This document shows positions 25,905 through 35,994 of a stretch of 64,000 nt of DNA, one piece after another (the first letter of the stretch is position 1; each line of letters opens with the position of its first letter). The DNA is from Neelides folsomi (lineage: Eukaryota > Arthropoda > Collembola > Neelipleona > Neelidae): contig JAQGBZ010000015.1 of assembly GCA_034687125.1 (NCBI GenBank), positions 124,001-188,000 on the forward strand, given 5' to 3'. The notes under the pieces are model-generated. The model saw only the letters and a program-made list of their open reading frames with translations, ran no database searches and had not been told where the DNA came from. Made by a program: the position numbers and the translations under genes.

Positions 25905-26509
25905 TGCGACGAGCGGCGTTGGGCCTCCGCGGCTCCTCGATCGCTTCTGGACAAATCTTTTTGTTTTTAAAGCGGAAGCTCAGAAGATTCATGCTCCCAC
26001 TAACGCCCGTTCCCAACTGGGCTCCTCCTATGCTCCACTCCAACCACTCGCACCGAAAATCACTCAATTACTGTAATTGACTCTGGTTTTAATGCTGCGC
26101 TCCCCTTCGCCTCATACCGACATGAACATCCTTAAATACTTGTGAAGTGAATGCCAGTTAATCTCATTATGTCCACAATTAATTCAAAGAATGACTTTTA
26201 ATCACCTTATAACAATCTAATTGTTTCCAGTTGACAATTCCAAATGATTTTATATTCATGTATACATTTATTCTAGTATTTAATGTAGTTCTACATCTAG
26301 ATTAATTAATTTACTTTAACAAATCTAATTTAACTTTTACTTAATTATACACATTGTTTATATTATAATACAGATTTAAAGTAAAAATGAATTAAAAGTG
26401 AATTAATACTATTTGTATTTGCATAATATGAATATGTATTAGGTAATATTAATTAATGTATGAAATGGGTACAAGCTAGAATATATTTTAGGGATTTACA
26501 AAGAGGATT
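25905..26509. other. Intergenic DNA between gene A and the chemoreceptor
   Basis: GC-richer near 25905-26080 (likely 5' leader or promoter of gene A), then AT-rich. A minus-strand AATAAA at 26267-26272 is a possible polyadenylation signal for the receptor, about 240 bp beyond its stop. Confidence 0.4.
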
Positions 26510-27521
26510 TCACCATAAAGCAACAAGTACGACATAATCCATGAGTAACATGAGCGATGCACAAACTGTTGTTTTGTCAATCCTGAGTGGTCCGATTAAA
26601 ATAGAAAGTTTGGGCAAAGATCGGAACATGGCTTTGGTCCATTGACGCATTTTCATCTCCTCTTTCTCTTCCTTTGAACTCCTCGACCCAGGCGAGTCAA
26701 TGAGAGAAAAAAGAGCGAAATGAAATTTTTGGTCTGCTTGCGGCACTCCGCCACTGCAAGTGAAAACCGAATACAAAGCAATGTAAAGTGAGAAACACTC
26801 TTCAAAGAAAAATAAACTGGAGATGAGATCAAATGTAAAGAAATTCTTGACAAATACAAAAATCCCAGGAATTGCCTGAGCATACAGAAAGAAAATAATG
26901 TAAAAGAACCGATTGCGTAAATAAATATTGATTCGATTCGCAAGCAAAGTCAGTTGGCGATATTCGCAAAAAATCCTTTCAATTTCCTCAAATCCATTTT
27001 TCATTTTTAATCCACTTCCTGATGATTGGCGATTTTGGGTGAAAAATGTTTCTTTTTCGTTATTGAAATTAGGAAAGATTAAATCTTTAGCTTTTGTTCC
27101 TTTATCGTTAAATCCCTCCTCATTTTTCTCAATTAAATCAGAGGAATTTTCCTCGCTTGCACTTTCCCTTTCGCCAGGAGATTCAATTAGATGAATCAAA
27201 TCATTTTTAAAAGCATTATATTGAGAAATGGGGAGAAATTGAAAAAAAGAATTCGTTTCTTCAGGTGATGACTTTCCCATTAGGTTTATTTCATTAGTGA
27301 GAGCGTTGAGGATTTGAGAAATCCCGATGGAAAACATTGACACTATGTTGAGGGCAAAAGTGCAGACCAACCATCCGAACCACAAAAACAAAGTTTCATG
27401 GGGAGCCAAAAAAATGTACATAAATCTATTTCCATTAAAAAGTGAATAAAGATAATTGAAGGAATTTGGTAAACCAATGTAATTCATACACATTGAAAAT
27501 GAACCCCAAATTGTTTGAAAT
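26510..27521 (-). CDS. Chemoreceptor exon 2
   Basis: 1012 bp open from the TTTTCAG acceptor (reads FQTIWGSFSMCMNYIGLPNS) to a stop directly after YVVLVALW. It contains the remaining helices and the long polar loop. Confidence 0.65.
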
Positions 27522-28098
27522 CTGAAAATTCGGATTGATAAATTTAATTAAAAAATATTTATAATTTTATAATATCTAAAATACATTCTACTGATTTTCT
27601 ACTCTATATTATTTATGTTCATATCGAATGTCCTTACGTTACAATGATGGTTAACAATTTTGCAATTTTAATAATTTTATTTTCAAATTCATTTGATCGT
27701 CCAATTCGCTCAAAAATTTCATTTTGAAAAACCCAAAAAGATCTTATCAACCCACAAAAGTCCTCTTCATGCCAAACCTGATCAATGCAAATCAACATGA
27801 CTAATCCAGCACTATAAAAAGCTATCACCGCCGACTGATCAAAAATGTTTACTTTGCTCAATACAACCTGAGGAAGTAAATAAGTTAGAAAAATGAACTT
27901 CACTATAAAATTTCCGTGAAGAATAATAAAAAATAGTAAATTGAGTCGCTTTGAGTGTTTAAATTCGTAATGAGTGGAAATCTTTAATCGAACTCCTCCA
28001 TCAATTTCCGAATATTTCGTTTTTTCGGAAATTTTGAACCGAAAAATTCCTAAGCTATTCATTACCGAAAAATACTTTTTCTCAAAAGCGGACGCCAT
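26510..28098 (-). CDS. Seven-helix gustatory/odorant-type chemoreceptor (2 exons)
   Basis: Likely ligand-gated cation channel of the arthropod gustatory/odorant receptor superfamily, in sensory-neuron membranes; the ligand is unknown. Exons on the minus strand are 27638-28098 and 26510-27521, with a 116-bp intron (GTAAGG...TTTTCAG, phase 2), giving 490 residues. It starts MASAFEKKYFSVMNSLGIFR, a usual opening for the family, and shows several hydrophobic helices (near FFIILHGNFIVKFIFLTYLL, FLWFGWLVCTFALNIVSMFS and RFFYIIFFLYAQAIPGIFVF). The end KLSILIGPLRIDKTTVCASL, then a last helix ending YVVLVALW, follows the superfamily layout in which a conserved loop precedes TM7. An intracellular loop of about 110 residues, rich in Ser, Glu, Asn and Lys, is unusually long. 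The assignment rests on topology and these motifs, since the family diverges quickly. Confidence 0.62.
27638..28098 (-). CDS. Chemoreceptor exon 1
   Basis: Starts at ATG (MASAFEKKYF) and encodes 153 residues plus two bases. It includes two predicted helices and ends KIIKIAKLLTIIV before GTAAGG. Confidence 0.65.
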
Positions 28099-29246
28099 TT
28101 AAACATTTCCTTCTCACGATTTTTGGCTTTTATATAAAAAAAATTCGCTATAAACGATATTAAATTGATGTAGCCCAATATTGATACTTATAGAACTTAA
28201 TTGATGTAAAAAATGTGTGAATTTTTTAGCTTGCGTGAGCATTGACAATGAAAGATATAAGCATTTAGTATAATATGTGGTACTATATAATAATATAGAA
28301 GTACAATAAGAAATGATGATAATGAATGAGTATCATAGTTATTAGTCTTTAAAATATTTGCGCTGTCGCTTATGATTCGAATATAATTAACTAACAACAA
28401 GGACTGTCATGATTATTGGATATTTTATATAAATTCTTAAAGATTTTACTTACGAGGCTTAATAACAAAACATAAAGATATGTCAATTAAATGTTCGTGT
28501 TTGGACCAATTAAGAATATCACCAATGTTAAATGTAGTGCTAGTGTATGTAGTGCTATGCTCTTATTTATTAAATCATTTACTGTAAAATATGTCCATTA
28601 ATGAAAAATACATGTGATTATTTTATGAAATTGAGTGTAAATTTTTTTTACAAAATAATCAATTTGTATTTACTTTTAAATTAATGCAAAATAGAAACAA
28701 TGTGCATTACAATATACATATTATGTAAAAGATACAAAATAATTAAATACAATGTATAAGTACAATATTAATAGAACAAACTAAGATTTACTGAAAAATA
28801 TGTATTTACAAACATCGTTCTTGAGTTTAATTTGTACTGAAAATAAAGAAAGAATCCAATCAATAAAATTTAACGTTCTGCTTTTAATTTAGTAATTATA
28901 TAATAGATTAATTAATCCTATTAATCTTATTAATCCTCGAGTGCACTCGAGTGGTTCAATATTATTGAGTTTAATGTTTTACGCTAATCGTAAGTTGAGA
29001 CTAGGAAGAAAAGACAGAAACACATAAACGATATTGTAAAATACAAATATCGTTTTAATATAATAAAAATTTACAAAGTAAATATTAAGAAAAGAATTAG
29101 TCATTAATGTCATTATGTAGGTATATGTGTTACATAATATATGTACTTTACATTAAATATTATATATCATATTGAGTAAATGTATAGTATACCTAACACC
29201 AAATAACTTTTGAGTTATGAACAAAAAATATTAATAATCCTAGTAA
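28099..29246. other. Intergenic AT-rich DNA upstream of the chemoreceptor
   Basis: Very AT-rich. The only conspicuous feature is the 16-bp perfect palindrome CTCGAGTGCACTCGAG at 28936-28951, preceded by ATTAATC-type repeats. No gene was seen. Confidence 0.6.
28936..28951. repeat. Perfect 16-bp palindrome CTCGAGTGCACTCGAG
   Basis: Identical to its own reverse complement. It stands out as GC-rich in AT-rich DNA about 840 bp upstream of the chemoreceptor start. It could be a dimeric transcription-factor site. Confidence 0.6.
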
Positions 29247-29363
29247 TTATTCTTGTTTCAAAAATTGAAAGTATTCCGTAAAAATGTGTAATGTTGACCG
29301 ATTGCTCCAAAATACTTTGTTTGATGGGAATTGGGAAGCATCCAATATTTTTGGTTTTACATC
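29247..29363 (-). CDS. Hypothetical protein exon 3
   Basis: 39 codons including the stop, starting DVKPKILDASQFPSNKVFWS after TTTCAG. Confidence 0.5.
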   Translation of the reverse strand, partial: DVKPKILDASQFPSNKVFWSNRSTLHIFTEYFQFLKQE

Positions 29364-30205
29364 CTGAAATCAAACGATTAAATAAATATTAACGAATATC
29401 TAAGAAATGAATCCAAATAGAATTGAATACAATAGTTCTCAGATCAGTATCATTAGTGAAATATACTTGCTTGTGAAGCAAAATAAAGGTCCGTTTTGCA
29501 AATTTGGATGACGAGTTAAGGTACACATTATGAGATTGAAATTCTTGGTCGATCAACGAGACAACTATTAAGTCATTTGGACGAAGTTGTAAAAGAACTA
29601 ATACATCACGCAAATCATCAAACGCAGTCACTTTCCATTCTCGAATTTGACTCTCATCGGCTTCAGCAAATCTGTATTGAGTTCCGGTGATTTTAATGGT
29701 TTTAGGCGTCACGTGCACTGATTTTATTTGAATCTAAAGTAATACATGAAATATTGCCAATATAAAATTATTATTATTAAAAAAAGTACAATAAAATGGA
29801 ATTATTAATCTAGTAAATAATTGTAAAACATTATCAAATCCAAATATTTTAAACAGCTAATATTTTAAACTAATCAATTGGACATATTTATATAATTACC
29901 ACAATTAAACTCCCCTTTGTCAGATCACTAATCTCTTTCATTTCGAATTTATTATGAACAACCAAATCTTGGCAGACATCGTTCAGGAACATAAGTTTGG
30001 AAAGCCACTTGAAATTTTCATTTTCATGCTCATTCAGAATCCTGTTGATTCCTTTACTCCAAAATCTGAAAAAGTGGAATTTATCCCTCAACATTGAAGG
30101 TGTCATTTGAAGAGAAGAAATGAAAGGTCTAATGACCGGATTCTCGATCATTTTATCCCATTCTTTATTTATCACTCTTGCCAATTCTTCTCGGGTTAAG
30201 ACCAT
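29247..30205 (-). CDS. Hypothetical protein, weakly F-box-like (3 exons)
   Basis: Proposed exons on the minus strand are 29900-30205, 29467-29733 and 29247-29363, all phase 0, with introns of 166 and 103 bp, giving 229 residues. Donors are GTAATT and GTATAT; acceptors are CTTTAG and TTTCAG. The start is MVLTREELARVINKEWDKMI. Residues about 22-58 (NPVIRPFISSL ... FWSKGINRIL) have the spacing of hydrophobics and the late tryptophan seen in F-box domains, which recruit substrates to SCF ubiquitin ligases. This likeness is weak and the role is inference. The rest alternates beta-like segments (DVLVLLQLRPNDLIVVSLID) and shows no known motif. The protein ends EYFQFLKQE. I placed the second donor at HKQ|GTATAT because the later GTTAAT would leave a 30-nt intron and shift the frame. 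Confidence 0.5.
29467..29733 (-). CDS. Hypothetical protein exon 2
   Basis: 89 codons, starting IQIKSVHVTPKTIKITGTQY and ending KRTFILLHKQ. If the intron were not removed here, the frame would run on to a stop at 29389. Confidence 0.5.
29900..30205 (-). CDS. Hypothetical protein exon 1
   Basis: 102 codons from ATG to the GTAATT donor. It contains the F-box-like stretch. Confidence 0.55.
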
Positions 30206-33000
30206 CTTTAATCTAATTTACAATATAAAATCAATAGTTAGTTCAAAGTTTACGAATTACATATTGTGTATAATAGTATTAAATGATAATTAAAGCTATA
30301 ATGGTTATGTTGTACAGATTTATATTATAACTAAATATTTATTTACATAACATACGACTTGACATTTTAAACGGAATAAATAAAACCCAGTAGTTCCTGT
30401 AGTTCTAATTACTTTGATGAACTCCCAAACTCCCAACTCCCAACGTAATGTCGATTGAAGATGCGATGAAATCGATTAAATAATTATACCAATAATTTAT
30501 TAGCAATTAATTTCTTTAATTGACTTTTGGTTAATTCTAGGAATTTAGGAGAATTGACTTGCACCACGTGTTACTTTACTTGTTATTGTTCTTGTTCTTA
30601 TAGTTTTTATTTTACTGGTTTTGGTTTTGTTGGAATAAAGGGAATTCAAATGAGAGAAAGTTGTCGCTCTGGAGGAAGATCGCGCTGTTGGTCTCTTTGC
30701 CGAAAAACGCAAACTCAACTGTTTTATCCAGCAAACTTCAGCATACATTCACACAACGGCAAAACATACGAACCCAAACCATAGCTGATAGCTGCATAGA
30801 ATAGGTCATGGATAGGGAAAGGAAAGAGAAACAAGTGCGAGTAAGAAATATTTGGGAGTAAGAAATAATATTAATCTCACTCTCATTTTCCTCAAGCCGT
30901 AGTCATCTAAGAGTTTCAAGAGACTAAAATGTTTTTTCAGAAACAAGTTGAGGACGCGATTTCGATTTTTACACTCTCAATTTTACCTCAATTCTATTGC
31001 TCTAAAAGTGAGCAAGAGCAAATATAATTTTTTTAACGAATTCCACAACCTTTACTGATCATTTTACTGATTTTACTAGCAAAGTCCTAATTAAAATGAC
31101 TAGTCATCATATCTGAATCTTGGTACTTACAGGTTCTCGAACAACAACAGAGCTTATTTGCTTTAAGCACCAAGTAGTCTTAACTAATTTGTACAAAGAT
31201 TTATGCTTACATTTCGGCAATCGTTAACTTGTATTTATGACTCTGTGTCATTACAAAGCGAGGGCTTATACTTATAATGCACATACATGCATATAAAATA
31301 TATCAAGTGTTTTGGTCTGTATGTATTAGAATTAGTACACGATGAGCACAAATTCAAAAATCAGCATGCTTACTAAATAACAACTAAATAGCAAATACTT
31401 GTATGTTGTGTGCAAACACTACAAGATAGGGCAGGTTTTTGTATATAAGATATTTAACATATTTACATACAGAGATATAAATTCAGTCCTGGATCTCGAA
31501 GGGAGATGAGAGGATTGCATGTGTAAAGAGGAGAGATGAGGGAAGACAGAAGCAATGTTATAACTAGCGGCCGTTGAGCAATTTGAATTTCGGGCTCGTC
31601 GGCTCCTTTGAACTCGTCGGCGGATCTCTTTGAAAGGCCAAATAAGGAGGATTGGCAGGGTTGCGAACGAGGCAGAAGCTCTTCCTATACATCTCCACAA
31701 CATCTCCACCACATCTCCGATGATTCAACTTATTACACTCGTCAAGATATCTGTATATCTCACTCTCACTATCCAAAAGTACATGAAACATGGTTTAAAC
31801 TTTAAAGAGAATAGCTCTGGAGAAATGTAGTGCTAATAAGAAGTTCTCCATGGTCTAGTTAACCAAGTCTCCTTTATGCTCTAAACAAGGGGCTATTAAT
31901 CATTAATAAAAACAGACTCCGTTTTTTGTACTTTCCCTCGTTTTCAACCATTTCCCATTTAACGCCGGTGAGTGAGTGATGAGACCAAGATGATGAAAGT
32001 GGATGTGTGTATTAAACTCAACTGCTTTACATACCACCGGAGTTCATTTATCAAGGAAATAGGTGAAGAGCGATTAATTACATCAATTTTTTAAGGAAGT
32101 TGGTGGAAAGAATATTGAAGCACGATTATAAGAATGTTTGAATAAGAACAATTATGTAGAAATTCGGCAAAAACCAATACTTAAGAATTAACTAAATACA
32201 AATATGTATAAATAATAGAAATATAGTCTCGTTTTTCTGCTCAGTCATTACATCAACTACACCATGTTATTTTATCAATCAAACCTCATTATCATCCTCA
32301 TTTTCCTCATGATAAACGTGATAGTGAAGAACATACGTTTTATTTTAAAAGTTATCAATTTTTGTCAATTAAACATTATTTAATCAATAATATAAAATGC
32401 TAAAGAGCTCATACATGGTCAATTAAATGAATTAAGAACGCTTAAGCTCAACATTAGTTAAACTGTTATAAAAGTATGTTATTAACTTATTATTATAGTT
32501 AAAAAGTTGAATAGATTTGTATATTGGTTAACCTAATCTTTAATTTAACTCGAAATAGGCTATGGAGGATAAAATTTGAATAAAAAATTGTCGAAGCAAA
32601 TTATTTTTAAAAGTCGAATAATGATGAAAAAGACAATTAAACTTTAAATAGAGCAAAGTCAATCAACAACAGATGAATATTTAATTATATAACCTAAGAT
32701 GATTAAAGTAACTAATTTTAATAATCTTCTATTATTAAATACTTTCCTGATCTTGACTGATCCTCGAGTCATTGTTTTCAATTTTGATTAACTTTTAATT
32801 AAAAGAGTATATTTTAACAGATTAGCATTACTTTAATTACATACATTAACATTAAAAGCAGATAGTATTATAAATAAATTAAGATAGGTGTGTATTATTT
32901 ACAAATAAATCATTAATTTATTCGGAGGTTAAGTTGATTAAAGTCTTAAAGTTGGTGTTTATTAACGTTAATTAACATTTAATTTTAATGATAGTTAGGA
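30206..33000. other. Intergenic DNA, no gene recognised
   Basis: A slightly GC-richer patch at about 30640-30790 could be the 5' leader of the minus-strand hypothetical gene. It contains a CACGTG E-box near 30564. A 75-codon minus-strand frame at 31564-31791 has coding-like composition but no recognisable family or clear splice context. The remainder is AT-rich. Confidence 0.5.
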
Positions 33001-33019
33001 CCATCGTTATGTTTCCTCT

Positions 33020-33372
33020 TTGTTGGATGGCGCGGAGGTTGGGGTTGGTATTGGCTTGTGCCTGAGTGGTAAGCGGCACTTGAGCCAGTCGCGGCTCTTT
33101 GCTTTGACTCGCGGGTGGTTCTTGGCATTGGCGGCCCGACGGCGCAGACGGCTCTGCGGCCCTTTGTCCCCTCCTCCTCCAACCCCCGGCGGCCCTTTCT
33201 ACCCCCTTCCACATGCACCGGCAGAAGAGCCAACAGTATTACTCAAACACCCGTGCCGTCACGACGCTCCTCAAAGCCCCGTCTTCAGCTCCCGTCAACC
33301 CTCCGAATCAAACCCCGAAAGACCTGCATCCTCCAAATCGCCCCGCTCCGATCATGAGGAAATACAAAACTC
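33020..33372 (+). other. Candidate first exon of the TCF/pangolin gene
   Basis: GC-rich block rising sharply out of AT-rich DNA and ending at a consensus donor (AAAACTC|GTAAGT). Spliced to the acceptor at 35787-35788, the frame beginning MHRQKSQQYYSNTRAVTTLL at 33213 runs in phase through the join (MRKYKT-QPK) into the TCF start MPHVS. This could add about 56 residues. A non-coding leader exon is equally possible, since fly Pan starts at the MPH. Confidence 0.35.
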
Positions 33373-35788
33373 GTAAGTCAACAAGTGGAACAATTCCCAA
33401 AGTGTGAAGAGAAAATCCGAGAAAATCATTTTCACCGGAACAGAGTCCAAGTGGTGGTCACAGAGGAACATTTTGTTGGTGGACTTTGAGGGCCGCCTCC
33501 GCCGTTTGACATCTTCTCCCAAGTAAAGAGGGAGAAAAGATTGGGGAATAAGGAAACACCATGTAGTCGTTGAAAAACGGTTTTACCCTTTTCAGTTCAT
33601 GTTTCGGAACTTGAACTTTTAGATCCATTTGTTTTGATTGTATTAAAGTTGGAGTTTTGGACTCTTGTGAGATACAATTCAACGGGTTGACTCAACTGTG
33701 AGGCATATTTTCATTTGAGTGGCTGGAAAATGAAGATTTCTTAGTACGCGAATTGTTGAGTGTGAAAAACAAACAGTTCTGGGAAGAACTCCCAAACTTC
33801 CACTTCCATTTAACTAGGAGTAAAGAAATTGTAAGTGAAAATTTTAAACAGTATTGTAAAATAATGTGATCTTGAATTTTTATTTCACAACTCATTACCC
33901 TCTAATTACGAAACTATACATTTTAGCAATTTGCTAATGTATTTGACTTTATTTATTCTTATTAACTTTTTATACTACACATGTTCAATTTCATTTCATT
34001 TCAATACCTATTTGAATTTCATGAGTGGAATATTTCAATTTGATTAATTGGGCATTGTCTGGTTTTCTCCAACTTCTTCCCACCCACTCCGTTCTAAAGG
34101 GTCGATGAAAAGAAAAGTGTCAATTAATTCCTTAATTAAATTCAATTAATTACGATAGGTAATAAGGGTGGGATTTTCATTTCTTGAGCTCGATCCGCCC
34201 AAGGTCTTTCCTATTATTTAACAATATTTAAATAAAGGACATGCGAGCTCACACAATTTAAACTACTTTTGCATTTTTAACTTTTTGTACTTTAATACAT
34301 AAAGATAAATAATACACTTGGGCATTAGAAATAATAAATAGGAGATAAGCAGAAGTTGAATGGAGAATTTGAGAAATATGAAGGGCTCAAAGTATAGAGC
34401 AGATGAGAGAGACATTCATTATAGTTCATTAAGCTTGAGAGGAGAGAGATAATTTATGTTTAATTGCGAGTTAACTACCCTTTAAGATGGAGGACTCGCT
34501 TTACATTCCTCCCTGTTAGATAACGAGCGCTAAAAAACAAAACACATTCATTAATAAAATTATTAATTAATTGTATATATCTCATGAAATGCTCCGAGGA
34601 TTGAATCATTTCAACTTGTCTCGCTGTCTACCCATACGGCGGCCCAACATGACCAACGTGGGGAGGAAGTCTTGTAAAGTCTTAACTTCACTTCTTAATT
34701 GACTTATGATATTCTGAAAGATGAATTATCTTTGTAGTTTTCATGTAGGGGGAAGAAGCAAATGAGAGTGGGAAGGGGCTGATGAGTGAAGAGATCTCCT
34801 TCTATCAATCTCTCAATGACTGACAAGGGCATGTCATTTGAGACATCCGAACTCTCTTGATAGCTCATAAAAGAATTCTCCTTTTCACTCCTTCGGAATG
34901 GAGTTACAAGAGACACACATTTATTTTATTATGACCCTTGACCATATTTAGCAGTGAGAGAAAGAAAACGGGGATTTAGAAGAGGACTTTTATTTCCCTC
35001 CCGACGCGAGATTTATTCTTCCAATGCTACCAATTTCCTTATATTTTTAATTTTAGCTCTCTCTCCAATGTCCCAATGTATTTATGCCTCCCACAGACAA
35101 GGGAGTCTTTCATCATTTTTTGCATTGATTAATTTCAGGAGCGGATAAGAATTGTTTGTTCATTTTTTAATCACAAGTTTCACTTCCAATGCAATTACCT
35201 AGGTATGTTAGTTTTTGTGCTAGCGGAAAGCTGGAGGAAGCGATATTTATTTTAGGGATGTACGCGTGTCATTATGTGACATTTTTTGTATGTAAAATGA
35301 CGTCGTATTTAAATACGGCTTTGGAAGTTGAGAAATTATTAAATGTGAAACCACAAGGAATTTTCCAATTATCGATAGTTTCGATAGTATGAGTATTTAG
35401 ATTATAGATTCATTATGTGTGTTCAATATGAACTTATATTGAACTGCAAGTGAAGAACTGAAGCAGAGGAATTTAAATTTAAACAGACGGCAGTGTGTGA
35501 GTTAAGAAGAGTGGCGATAATTTGCTATTCTTAGTTAGAATAACTCCCTTTGAGCGGATGGTGAGGAAAAGGGGAAAAACATTTGGAGAGAATCTTACAA
35601 GACAACTTCGCCTGTCATCGGGAAGTTGTGGAAGTTTCGAAATTTGCTCGAATTGAAAAATTAAGACAATGCCAGTGACCTTTTATGATAAATCATGAAA
35701 TTAAACTCATTTAAGAAATTCAATTCAGTCTTTTAATATTACATTCATATTAGTAATGCTTTCAGCATAATTGAATATATTTTTTTAG
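33373..35788 (+). other. Probable 5' intron of the TCF/pangolin gene
   Basis: Lies between the candidate leader exon and the first certain coding exon. Several short open frames occur but none is recognisable. Confidence 0.4.
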
Positions 35789-35994
35789 AGCCGAAGATGC
35801 CTCATGTGAGCGCGGGGAGTTCGTCGTCATCGTCGACCGCTCCTGACCGAATCCGCGGCGCCGACGATCCAAATGATTGCGACGAAGTTAAAGTTTTTAA
35901 ATGTGCCGAGGACGAAGGAGAAAATGACAAATTCTCGGATGATGCCATTGATGATGACAAAAGGGACCTCATACGAGCCACTGAGTGTGATCAG
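35789..35994 (+). CDS. pan: pan coding exon 1 (beta-catenin-binding domain)
   Basis: The exon opens eight bases before the ATG, after a TTTTTTAG acceptor, so at least one upstream exon must exist. It encodes 66 residues: a serine run, then DEVKVFKCAEDEGEND, then an acidic segment. It ends in phase 0 at donor GTCAGT. Confidence 0.85.

Noticed and set aside
29389-29466. Reading exon 2 of the hypothetical gene through to the stop at 29389
   Set aside because: A donor just before that stop would leave only a 30-nt intron and put exon 3 in a poor frame. The GTATAT donor at 29466 gives a 103-bp intron and a coding-like end.
31564-31791. 75-codon minus-strand frame (MFHVLLDSESEIYRYLDECN)
   Set aside because: Composition looks coding, but it is short, has no clear neighbouring exon, and matches no family I know.
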